Source: Terriglobales bacterium (lineage in GTDB: Bacteria; Acidobacteriota; Terriglobia; Terriglobales; Acidobacteriaceae). From it: 55,842 nt of DNA. Shown here piece after piece: positions 16,261 to 24,183 of this stretch. The notes under the pieces are model-generated. The model was not told the origin of the DNA. It did not search any database and saw only the letters and a list, made by a program, of their open reading frames with translations. The stretch's first letter is position 1. Every line of letters starts with the position of its first letter. The position numbers were made by a program, and so were the translations under genes. Location: the NCBI GenBank assembly GCA_015655195.1, contig JAATFM010000189.1, positions 1-55,842 of the forward strand, given 5' to 3'.

Positions 16261-16304
16261 ATTATAGCAAACGTTTTCTCAAAGGTTGGATCTTTCCGTA
16301 TAAT
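16261..16304. promoter_or_regulatory. Back-to-back promoters and LacI-type operator between araB and GH43
   Basis: The operator core AAACGTTT with flanks (GCAAACGTTTTCTC, 16267-16280) resembles LacI/GalR-family operators, which have a central CG. On the plus strand TATAAT at 16299-16304 lies 17 bases after TTCTCA (16276-16281), giving a plausible promoter for GH43 overlapped by the operator. On the minus strand, TGCTATAAT (16269-16261) is an extended -10 box pointing to araB and also touches the operator. One repressor bound here could block both directions. CGTTTTC recurs upstream of lacI and the second receptor. Confidence 0.65.
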
Positions 16305-16324
16305 CCGGATGCGAGGAATGCGCT

Positions 16325-17374
16325 ATGACGAAGCGTTGCCTGATTCCAATTGCTTTTGCTTTTCTCATGCTGTGTACTCCTGTGTTCTCTGAGCAGCCCA
16401 AAGCCTACATTCTGAGCGGAGATTATCCTCTTGCCCATGACCCATCGATTGCAAGGGAGGGTAACACGTATTACGTATTTACTACCGGCGCCTCGCCAGA
16501 TGGGGGCCAATTGGCGGTCCGATGCTCCACCGACTTGATGGCATGGAAATTTTGCGGACACGTTTTCGACCAGGTGCCTGCGTGGATCCGCGAGGCGAGC
16601 CCTCGTACGCGTGACCTATGGGCGCCGGATATTTCGTATTTTCAGGGAAAATACCACTTGTACTATGCATATTCGACGTTCGGAGGGAACGCCTCCGGCA
16701 TCGCGCTCGCCACAAATGAGACGCTTGACCCAACGAGTCCCCGGTATCACTGGAACGATGAGGGTCTGGTTCTCAAATCGGTGCAATCCGACAACTTCAA
16801 CGCTATCGATCCGAATATCGTTCTTGATGACAAGGGCCAACCCTGGTTGAGCTTCGGCAGTTTCTGGAGCGGCATCAAGATGTGTCGCATCGATCCTATT
16901 ACAGGCAAGAGGCTTGCAGGAGATGCGAACCTTTACGCGTTGGCCAGCAGGGCAGAGCCTGCGCACCCGGAACCGGCGAAACCCGGCTTGCCGCCGGATT
17001 GGGGGGCCATTGAGGCGCCGTTTATTGTCCGGCATGGCGGTTTCTATTATCTCTTTGTTTCCTTCGATCTCTGCTGCCGCGGCACGCACAGTACCTATCG
17101 AACAATGGTTGGGCGTTCTCGCCGGGTCGCCGGACCGTATGTCGATGCAGACGGAAAGCCCATGTTGGAAGGCGGCGGAACGCAGTTGCTGGCTGCAAAC
17201 AGCCGCTGGCTTGGGCCTGGCGGCGAATCCCTTCTTCAGCGCCGGGAGGGGGACTTGATAGTTTTTCACGCGTACGATGCCCGCACGGGCAAGCCCGCTC
17301 TCCAAATCTCTACGCTGACCTGGAAAAATGGATGGCCTCATGCCGCGGTAGGCTCAGAAGGCGCCTCGAAGTGA
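16325..17374 (+). CDS. GH43 arabinan endo-1,5-alpha-L-arabinosidase
   Basis: This is a 349-residue exported enzyme with a signal peptide (about 1-22, cleaved near VFSEQ) and a GAGG site 8 bases before the ATG. It folds as a five-bladed propeller. The GH43 catalytic triad is visible as Asp39 (LAHDPSI, base), Asp162 (NAIDPNI, pKa modulator) and Glu230 (GAIEAPFI, acid). The RDLWAPDISYFQGKYHLYYAYS block and FGSFWSGIKM are typical of endo-arabinanases (AbnA-like, GH43 subfamily 5 group). It should cut the alpha-1,5-L-arabinan backbone. It is divergent from araB and convergent with the LacI regulator (22 bases between ends). Subfamily assignment is by motif recall and moderately sure. Confidence 0.92.
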   Translation: MTKRCLIPIAFAFLMLCTPVFSEQPKAYILSGDYPLAHDPSIAREGNTYYVFTTGASPDGGQLAVRCSTDLMAWKFCGHVFDQVPAWIREASPRTRDLWAPDISYFQGKYHLYYAYSTFGGNASGIALATNETLDPTSPRYHWNDEGLVLKSVQSDNFNAIDPNIVLDDKGQPWLSFGSFWSGIKMCRIDPITGKRLAGDANLYALASRAEPAHPEPAKPGLPPDWGAIEAPFIVRHGGFYYLFVSFDLCCRGTHSTYRTMVGRSRRVAGPYVDADGKPMLEGGGTQLLAANSRWLGPGGESLLQRREGDLIVFHAYDARTGKPALQISTLTWKNGWPHAAVGSEGASK

Positions 17375-17396
17375 AGCCGGAGCATAGATCGCAACT

Positions 17397-18530
17397 CTAT
17401 GTAGGTATAGACTGCGTTACTGCGCGCTTCCTACGCATTGCGGAGGCTGCGCGTTCAGGAATGCTCTCGGCGCCACGAAGATTTTGCATAGTGCCAGGCG
17501 GATAGCCGGTGGATTCCCGCACCACCAGATGTGTATCGATTTTATATTCTCGATGCGTAGTCGTCTTCTCGACGTGAGTTCGAAGAGCGGTTACGGCGGC
17601 GCTGGCCAAATCAAGGCGCGACATCTGAATGGATGTCAGGGGAGGGATCATGACTCGCGCCATTTGCACGTCATCGAATCCGATCACCGAAAGATCGGCA
17701 GGCACGCGTAACCCGGCCCTGTAAGCCTTGTGCAGCACGCCGATTGCAGTCATATCGTTGGAGCACATGACGGCTGTCGGGAACCCCTTGCCGGCCAGCA
17801 ATTGTTCTGTGGCGCGTATTCCGCCCTCCAGCGTGTGATCGCCTTCGATAATCCACTCTGGAGTGGGAACAATGCCGCATTCCTCCAGCGACTGAGTAAA
17901 TGCTTCGAGACGCGCATGTGCGGAACTCAGGCGATTGGGGCCGGAAATGAACGCAATGTTTCTGTGACCCAGGGCGGCGAGATGCTGCACTCCCTGGCGG
18001 ATTCCATGGTGATAATCCACTTTAAGCAGGCTGACTTTTGGGCTGGATGGACCCGTGTCAATAAAAACCAGCGGGATATTTCGTTCCGCGAGTTGTTCGA
18101 GGAGCGGTTCTTCAATGCCGAAGGTCATCACCGCTACGCCCTCCGCCTTGCGTTCGATCATGCGCCGGATGCAGAGCTCCCAGCGTTTGGGATCGTAGTT
18201 GGTTGAGCTAACCAGGATTTCGTAACCATTTTCTACGGCGACATCTTCGAATCCCTGGATCAGTTCTGAGAAGAACGGATTGGTAATTTCGGAAACGATG
18301 AGGCCGAAAACGCCACTTCGTCCCGAGACAAGAGCGCGCGCCTGGGTGTTAGGAAAGTAATTGAGTTCGCGGATTGCCTCCCAAACGCGCTTCGCCATTT
18401 TGGCGTTTACCGTGGGAACACGGTTGATGGTCCGGGAAACGGTGGCGACAGAGACGTTTGCCCGTTCCGCCACGGTGCGGATGTCCATTAAACCGTTTTT
18501 GGAACCGGAATCTCGTCTGGGCTTTGGCAT
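17397..18530 (-). CDS. LacI-family transcriptional regulator, probable arabinose-locus repressor
   Basis: This is a 377-residue protein if started at the ATG at 18530. A shorter form from 18488 (MDIRTVAERANVS) is also possible, and neither has a good ribosome site. The frame open to 18599 would run through the operator and is unlikely. The N-terminus is a LacI helix-turn-helix (DIRTVAERANVSVATVSRTI) plus hinge helix (PNTQARALVSGRSG). The rest is a periplasmic-binding-protein-like effector domain (VFGLIVSEITNPFFSELIQG, DVQMARVMIPPLTSI). It sits between the GH43 gene and araD and faces araD. LacI-type dyads are found at its own promoter, between araB and GH43, and upstream of the next receptor, so the effector is probably arabinose or an arabino-oligosaccharide (inference). 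Confidence 0.92.
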   Translation of the reverse strand: MPKPRRDSGSKNGLMDIRTVAERANVSVATVSRTINRVPTVNAKMAKRVWEAIRELNYFPNTQARALVSGRSGVFGLIVSEITNPFFSELIQGFEDVAVENGYEILVSSTNYDPKRWELCIRRMIERKAEGVAVMTFGIEEPLLEQLAERNIPLVFIDTGPSSPKVSLLKVDYHHGIRQGVQHLAALGHRNIAFISGPNRLSSAHARLEAFTQSLEECGIVPTPEWIIEGDHTLEGGIRATEQLLAGKGFPTAVMCSNDMTAIGVLHKAYRAGLRVPADLSVIGFDDVQMARVMIPPLTSIQMSRLDLASAAVTALRTHVEKTTTHREYKIDTHLVVRESTGYPPGTMQNLRGAESIPERAASAMRRKRAVTQSIPT

Positions 18531-18543
18531 AGGGTTGGCCGGG

Positions 18544-18565
18544 TGCTGAGAATGCGTTTTCAGCA
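18544..18565. promoter_or_regulatory. LacI-type operator between lacI and araD
   Basis: TGCTGA (18544-18549) and TCAGCA (18560-18565) form perfect outer arms. The inner 12 bases GAATGCGTTTTC (18550-18561) keep the CGTTTTC half-site seen at 16272-16278. The site lies just upstream of the chosen lacI start and about 170 bases upstream of araD, so it fits autoregulation and control of araD. Confidence 0.6.
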
Positions 18566-18730
18566 TAGGCATAATCGGAAAAAATATCAACTTTTGCAAG
18601 TTGAGCTTGACAGTACACGGAATCAGAATCTATTTTCATGTTTTCGGGAAAAGGTTTACTCAGTCGCTACCGTAGATTCCGCGGCTTCTGCCGGGGCGCT
18701 CATGGCGCTCCGTAAAAAGGAGGAGGCAAG

Positions 18731-19423
18731 ATGCTCGTATCGCAGCTCAGAACGCAGGTTCTTGAGGCTAATCTGGACCTGGTTCGCGCCGGCCTGGTTT
18801 TGTACACGTTCGGCAATGCCAGCGGTATCGATCGCGAGCAGGGACTCGTGGCCATTAAGCCGAGCGGAGTGCCTTATGAAAAGATGCAGCCGGAGGATAT
18901 GGTCATTACCGATCTGGACGGCAAGGTGGTGGAGGGAAGCTGGAAGCCCTCGTCTGACTTGAAGACGCACCTCGTTCTCTATAAGGCATTTTCCTCCGTC
19001 GGAGGGGTCGTTCATACGCACTCGCGGCACGCTACGTCATGGGCGCAGGCGGGACGTGAGATTCCAGCGCTTGGCACAACCCACGCGGACTACTTTCATG
19101 GACCTGTTCCTGTGACACGGACGCTGACGGACGAAGAGATTGAAGGCGACTACGTGCTCAACACAGGGCATGCGATCTGCGAACGCTTCAACAACCTGGA
19201 TCCCGCAGCGATCCCAGGAGTTCTGGTGGCCGGTCATGCGCCCTTTTGCTGGGGTGAAACTCCGGCGGATGCGGCCCACACCGCGGCCGTACTGGAACTG
19301 ATTGCGGAGATGGCTCTCTTCACCATGACACTCAATCCCGACTGCGATGGGGTTTCGCAGGCCCTGCTTGACAGGCACTACTTCCGCAAGCACGGAGCAG
19401 CCGCTACCTACGGTCAGAAGTAG
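18731..19423 (+). CDS. araD: L-ribulose-5-phosphate 4-epimerase
   Basis: This 230-residue class II aldolase-fold enzyme converts L-ribulose 5-phosphate to D-xylulose 5-phosphate, completing the arabinose route. A strong AAGGAGGAGG site precedes the ATG. The zinc ligands His95 and His97 (HTHSRHA) and His169 (VAGHAPF) are present, with Asp76 and Asp120 (TTHADYFHG) and a C-terminal Tyr227, at positions matching the E. coli enzyme almost exactly. GNASGI and IKPSGVPY form the phosphate-binding loops. It heads a plus-strand run with the symporter (55 bases later), the small membrane protein and the GH51 gene. It is separated from araBA by the GH43 and lacI genes. Confidence 0.97.
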   Translation: MLVSQLRTQVLEANLDLVRAGLVLYTFGNASGIDREQGLVAIKPSGVPYEKMQPEDMVITDLDGKVVEGSWKPSSDLKTHLVLYKAFSSVGGVVHTHSRHATSWAQAGREIPALGTTHADYFHGPVPVTRTLTDEEIEGDYVLNTGHAICERFNNLDPAAIPGVLVAGHAPFCWGETPADAAHTAAVLELIAEMALFTMTLNPDCDGVSQALLDRHYFRKHGAAATYGQK

Positions 19424-19478
19424 TCCCTCTCCGATAAAAAGTGACTTATCGTCCGGCTGGTAAACGAAAGGAATCGGA

Positions 19479-21341
19479 ATGATGTTTTCAGGCTTGCTGG
19501 TCCCATCCGCGAGTCCCTCGCATATGTTGGCCCTCGGTGTTGCGCCTCTGGCGCATCTGAGGCCGCTCGACATCGCGGTGATCGCCATTTACTTCGGCAT
19601 GGTGATCTGGATCGGCTTTTATCTAAAAGGGAAGTCGAACACCAGCGAAGAATTTTTCATGGCGGGGCGCGAAATGACCGCGTGGATTGCGGGCCTCAGC
19701 TTTGTTTCCGCAAACATGGGATCGCTGGAGCTGATGGGCTGGGCAGGGTCGGCTTACCAATACGGCATCCTGGCTACGCACTGGTACTGGATGGGCGCGA
19801 TTCCCGCCATGCTGTTTCTGGGCATGGTGATGATGCCGTTCTACTACGTTTCAAAGACGCATTCGGTGCCCGGTTATCTCGATCTCCGCTACGGTGGAGG
19901 GGCTCGCACCGTGGCCGCCGTCTCGTTCGCTGCTGAGATGATCCTGATGAGCGGCGTGAATATGTTCGCCATGGCCGTGGTGATGAAGGTTGTTCTCGGT
20001 TGGGACATCACCTTCAGTATCCTGGTTTCGTCGGTCGCGGTGGCGCTTTACGTCGGCCTTGGCGGCTTGCGTTCGGCCATCTTCAACGAGGTGCTGCAGT
20101 TTGTGCTCATCTGGGGTGGCGCGCTGTTGGTGCCTATTCTCGGATTGGTGCAGGCTGGCGGCTGGGATGGCCTGAAGGCCCGCATCCTGACCAACCTGGG
20201 CAATGACAACTATCTGCACCTGTGGCGCGATACCGGACACTTTTCGTCGAACCCCATGGGCGTGCATTGGACGGGCATCGTTCTCGGACTGGGCTTCGTG
20301 ATCAGCTTCGGCTATTGGACCACAGACTTCCTGGTGGTGCAGCGCGTGCTGGCCGCACATAACCTGCGTGCGGCGCGCATGGCTCCAATCATTGGCTCGT
20401 TCTTCAAGATGGCCGTGCCGTTCATCGTGATCCTGCCCGGTCTGCTGGGCCTGGTTCTGTTGCAGAATGGCGATGGCAGCCGCCGCCAGCTTGTCGGAGA
20501 AGATGTGGTCAAGTCCTGCACTGCCAGCCAGAATCATGTTGACGATTCCGCCGGCTGCTCGGCCGCAATGCAAAAGACCAACCTAACGGCTGAGAATCAG
20601 CAGAAGGTGCTCAGTGGCGGCCAGGAACTGCACAGCTACAACGAAGCTCTGCCCCTGATGATGGTGCGCTACTGCGGCCCCGGCCTGCTGGGCCTCGGCA
20701 TCACGGCTCTCATCGCCGGCTTTATGAGCGGCATGGCCGGCAACGTCAGCGCCTTCTCGACGGTGTGGACTTACGACATCTACAAGCCGCTTATCAACAA
20801 GACCGGCTCCGATAGCCACTACGTCGCGGTGGGCCGTATGGCCATTGTGATCGGCGTGGCCATATCCATCGGCGCGGCGTATCTCGTGATGCACGCCCAG
20901 GGCATCATGGACTACGTGCAGGCGTTGTTCAGTTTCTTTATCGCACCGCTGCTCGGGGCCATTCTGATGGGTATGTTCTGGAAGCGCGCCACGGCGCCGG
21001 CCGGTTTCCTCGGCCTGCTCATCGGCATAGTTACCTCGGTCGGCCTGTTTGTATGGGTCAAATTCAATCCTGAAAAGCTGGCGGTTGTGGCGCTTTCGCC
21101 GGACGCGAAGCCGATGGCCGAGAATCTCTATCGCGCTCTGTGGGCGTTTCTCGTCAGCGTGATCGTCATCTTCGTGGTATCGCTGTTCACCAGGCCGCGG
21201 CCGGTGGAAGAGTTGAACGGCCTGGTCTATGGTGCGACGGTGCTGCCCAAGGAAGATCCCGTGCCGTTCTATAAAAATGCGTGGGCGTGGGCGGTCCTGG
21301 TCGTCGTCCTTTTTGCAGCGCTAAACATTCTGTTCTGGTAG
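19479..21341 (+). CDS. Sodium:solute symporter (SSS family), probable arabinose transporter
   Basis: This 620-residue inner-membrane protein has about 13-15 hydrophobic helices. SSS-family features include the N-terminal PLDIAVIAIYFGMVIWIG helix, SNTSEEFFMAGREMTAWIAGLSF with SANMGSLELMGWAG (sodium-site region), and GFMSGMAGNVSAFSTVWTYDIYKPL (the family's SSxxN/S-F-T-D-Y-like signature). A hydrophilic loop of about 70 residues with three Cys (around 335-400) interrupts the membrane segments and is longer than in SGLT-like relatives. Located between araD and GH51, it most likely imports L-arabinose freed in the periplasm. The specificity is inferred from context only. An AAGGA ribosome site precedes the start. 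A second ATG directly follows the first. Confidence 0.9.
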   Translation: MMFSGLLVPSASPSHMLALGVAPLAHLRPLDIAVIAIYFGMVIWIGFYLKGKSNTSEEFFMAGREMTAWIAGLSFVSANMGSLELMGWAGSAYQYGILATHWYWMGAIPAMLFLGMVMMPFYYVSKTHSVPGYLDLRYGGGARTVAAVSFAAEMILMSGVNMFAMAVVMKVVLGWDITFSILVSSVAVALYVGLGGLRSAIFNEVLQFVLIWGGALLVPILGLVQAGGWDGLKARILTNLGNDNYLHLWRDTGHFSSNPMGVHWTGIVLGLGFVISFGYWTTDFLVVQRVLAAHNLRAARMAPIIGSFFKMAVPFIVILPGLLGLVLLQNGDGSRRQLVGEDVVKSCTASQNHVDDSAGCSAAMQKTNLTAENQQKVLSGGQELHSYNEALPLMMVRYCGPGLLGLGITALIAGFMSGMAGNVSAFSTVWTYDIYKPLINKTGSDSHYVAVGRMAIVIGVAISIGAAYLVMHAQGIMDYVQALFSFFIAPLLGAILMGMFWKRATAPAGFLGLLIGIVTSVGLFVWVKFNPEKLAVVALSPDAKPMAENLYRALWAFLVSVIVIFVVSLFTRPRPVEELNGLVYGATVLPKEDPVPFYKNAWAWAVLVVVLFAALNILFW

Positions 21342-21360
21342 AGGAAAGGGTTTTGAGTTT

Positions 21361-21582
21361 ATGCATGGTTCCGGAATTCCGATCTGGTTTTTCATCGGTG
21401 TCATGTTGTTCATCTATGGTCTCCTGATTCTGGGCTATGGATTGGATGAACTGGCAACGGGCCTTTATCCCGCCGGCGTGCAGTTGGCTCAGTTGCACAC
21501 GCCCATCTGGTGGGGCGCGTTGCTGCTGCTGATTGGCGTGATCTATCTGGCGAAATTCCGCCCGCGCCGCAGCACCAAATAA
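21361..21582 (+). CDS. Small membrane protein, possible symporter partner
   Basis: This is a 73-residue protein with two transmembrane helices: IPIWFFIGVMLFIYGLLILG near the N-terminus and IWWGALLLLIGVIYLAKF near the C-terminus, ending in a positively charged RPRRSTK tail. It starts 19 bases after the symporter stop, behind a GAGGAAAGGG site. I do not recognise a named family. Small two-helix proteins of this kind accompany SSS symporters in other bacteria, where they are proposed to assist assembly or regulation (recollection). Nothing in the sequence shows catalysis. Confidence 0.75.
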   Translation: MHGSGIPIWFFIGVMLFIYGLLILGYGLDELATGLYPAGVQLAQLHTPIWWGALLLLIGVIYLAKFRPRRSTK

Positions 21583-21702
21583 CGGCATGGCTGTATCGTT
21601 TCCAGCCAGCCCTGAGGCATCCAGGCGCACGGCGCCTGTTGCCACGTTGTGAGGCACTGCCTCATCTATGTCCGGAAATATGTTCCAGGAGGACGGCATT
21701 TC

Positions 21703-23595
21703 ATGTTCAAACAAATCTTTGCCCTGTTGTCTCTCGCAATAGTGCCCGCGGCTCTTATCGCCGAGGAGCCTTCGCTGACCGTTCATCTAAAAAACCGGCC
21801 AACCGCAAAGGTCAGCCCTACGCTGTACGGCCTGATGACCGAGGAGATCAACTTCTCATACGACGGCGGTCTCTATCCCGAGCTTGTACGCGACCGGACG
21901 ATCGGGCGAGGCTGGCAGGCGCTGGCGCACTGGACGATCGTTCAGCGCGGCAATTCCGCTGTTGAAGTATCTGCCGACGAGCACGCAGGGCCAAGCGCCG
22001 CACTGCCGCGCAGCCTCAAGGTCAAGGTGACCGCAGCCACGGAAGCGGAGCCTGCCGGCGTGCAGAACGACGGTTTCTGGGGCATGGCTGTTCGTCCCCA
22101 CGCAATCTATACAGGCTCGTTCTACGCAAAAGCGGACAGCGCCGATTTGCCCGTCACCGTCGCACTGATGAACGATCAGACAGGCGCGATTGCGGCAAGT
22201 GCCACGGTGAGCGGCGTAGGCGGCGACTGGAAGCGTTACACCTTCACGCTCAAGACAGGCGATATTGCCGCCAGCGCCGACAACCATCTTCAGCTCACGC
22301 TTCCGCGGCCCGCAACGATCTGGTTTGGCCTCGTCTCGCTTTTTCCTCCGACTTACCATGACCGTCCCTTTGGTAATCGCGTTGACCTGATGGAGAAACT
22401 TGCTGCCATGCGTCCGCAGTTCCTGCGGCTGCCCGGCGGCAACTATCTTGAAGGTGACCACATTCCGGAACGGTTCGAATGGAAGAAGACCATCGGGCCG
22501 TGGATCGACCGCCCGACTCACCCGAGCCCCTGGCACTATCGCTCATCGGACGGCATGGGGCTGCTCGAATTTCTGGAGTGGTGCGAAGACTTGAAGATCG
22601 AGCCTGTGCTTGCGGTTTACGCCGGCTACTCGATGGCACAGGAACATGTAGAGCCGGGATCAGCACTGGAGCCTTATATTCAGGATGCACTCGATGAGAT
22701 CGAGTACGTTACCGGGGATGCCAATACCAAATGGGGCGCCGAGCGGGCCAGAAACGGCCACCCTGCGCCTTTTCCGCTGCATTATGTCGAAATTGGGAAT
22801 GAAGATTTTTTTGACCGCTCGGGATCCTACGACGGCCGCTATGCCCAGTACTACCGGGAGATCAAACAGAAGTATCCTGGCCTGCAGTTGATCGCAACAG
22901 CCCCCATCAAGAGCATGAAGCCGGACGTGCTCGACGAGCACTACTATATGTCGGCTGAGCAATCTTTTGCGGATGCCGGGCACTACGACAAGACGGACCG
23001 CAACGGTCCCAGGATATTTGTAGGCGAGTGGGCCACGCGCGAAGGCGAACCGACGCCGAATCTCCAAGCGGCCCTGGGCGATGCTGCTTGGATGACCGGA
23101 ATGGAACGCAACAGCGACATCGTGATCATGGCCAGCTATGCGCCTCTGTTCGTTAATGTGAACCCCGGCGGTATGCAATGGGAGACCGATCTTATCGGCT
23201 ACAACGCATTAACCAGCTATGGGTCGCCCAGCTATTGGGCGCAGGTGATGTTTGCCAATCATCTCGGAACGGAGGTTGTGGCATCTACGCTGGCGAATGC
23301 CGGACCGCGCATCTACACCTCGGTGACGCGCGATGCGCAGCAGCGGCGGCTCTATATCAAGATTGTGAACGCAACGTCGGAGGTAAAGCGCTTCAACATT
23401 GCCTTGGACGGTGCGTCGACGGCGCAGCACGAGGCCAGGCTAATCACTCTGAGCGGCAAATCGCCAAACGCAACTAACTCCATTACACATCCGGACGCGG
23501 TGGCGCCGGTCGAGCACGCTATTCGGGTGTCCGGGGCTGCATTCGAACACAGCTTTGAGCCCTATTCGATTAACGTGATCGATTTGCCTTACTGA
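21703..23595 (+). CDS. GH51-type alpha-L-arabinofuranosidase
   Basis: This is a 630-residue exported protein started at the ATG at 21703, which has AGGAGG 10 bases upstream. The frame open from 21649 has no signal peptide. The signal is MFKQIFALLSLAIVPAALIA. After an early LYGLMTEEINFSYDGGLYPELVRDR block, typical of GH51, a carbohydrate-binding-like jelly-roll (about 80-225) is inserted. A clan GH-A barrel follows with LPGGNYLEGD, the acid/base Glu367 in EIGNEDFF and the nucleophile Glu442 in VGEWATRE. A C-terminal beta-domain ends the protein. It should remove terminal arabinofuranose from arabinan or arabinoxylan fragments in the periplasm and feed the adjacent symporter. Length is that of secreted, not cytoplasmic, GH51 enzymes. 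Confidence 0.93.
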   Translation: MFKQIFALLSLAIVPAALIAEEPSLTVHLKNRPTAKVSPTLYGLMTEEINFSYDGGLYPELVRDRTIGRGWQALAHWTIVQRGNSAVEVSADEHAGPSAALPRSLKVKVTAATEAEPAGVQNDGFWGMAVRPHAIYTGSFYAKADSADLPVTVALMNDQTGAIAASATVSGVGGDWKRYTFTLKTGDIAASADNHLQLTLPRPATIWFGLVSLFPPTYHDRPFGNRVDLMEKLAAMRPQFLRLPGGNYLEGDHIPERFEWKKTIGPWIDRPTHPSPWHYRSSDGMGLLEFLEWCEDLKIEPVLAVYAGYSMAQEHVEPGSALEPYIQDALDEIEYVTGDANTKWGAERARNGHPAPFPLHYVEIGNEDFFDRSGSYDGRYAQYYREIKQKYPGLQLIATAPIKSMKPDVLDEHYYMSAEQSFADAGHYDKTDRNGPRIFVGEWATREGEPTPNLQAALGDAAWMTGMERNSDIVIMASYAPLFVNVNPGGMQWETDLIGYNALTSYGSPSYWAQVMFANHLGTEVVASTLANAGPRIYTSVTRDAQQRRLYIKIVNATSEVKRFNIALDGASTAQHEARLITLSGKSPNATNSITHPDAVAPVEHAIRVSGAAFEHSFEPYSINVIDLPY

Positions 23596-24046
23596 AGGAT
23601 GGTCAGGAAAATCCGGTCCTCTATCCTGGGAAAATGCGAGACAAGACTGGATCGGGCACACTCCATCTGCTGAAAATGCCTACGCGGATGGAGCCGGTGT
23701 CGAGGCGCCCCAGGGCCGAGACGGCTGCTACCGAACTGCGCTGTCGAGAGACTCAATGCGCGATCATAAAAGACCAATAAAGTAATCGCTATCCCATATT
23801 CTGCTAATCGTAGACTGGGTGCATGATCCTGAGGGAAGCGGACGCGTCATGATCGGTCTCGGTATTTATTTTTATAACTATTTTATTATCATATGTATAT
23901 GTGAAATATTTGCTTATTTTGTGGCGCGTCACGGCAATCTTTGAAAAGGCAATTTTTATTGAGAAATCTTTTTCTTGTTGACAATGGTATGTGCGAGTGA
24001 ATACTGTTTTTCCGGATGTTGAATAGGTATTTTTCTGTATATTTGG

Positions 24047-24060
24047 GTAATCGTTTTCTC
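24047..24060. promoter_or_regulatory. LacI-type operator in the AT-rich leader of receptor B
   Basis: GTAATCGTTTTCTC matches the araB/GH43 operator GCAAACGTTTTCTC at 12 of 14 positions. It lies about 125 bases upstream of the receptor start at 24184. The 23596-24183 gap is strongly AT-rich from about 23850 and contains no gene I can support. A 130-codon minus-strand frame there overlaps the receptor start and is judged spurious. Confidence 0.6.
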
Positions 24061-24183
24061 GCATGGGTACACCGACCTTCTCAAGTTCGGATACTGCGTT
24101 CAGGCAAGAACCCAAGACAAATCGTATATGGAGAGCAAAGTCTCGATTTGCGTCCTCCCAGTGCTTAACTTTGGAGAGCCCAG

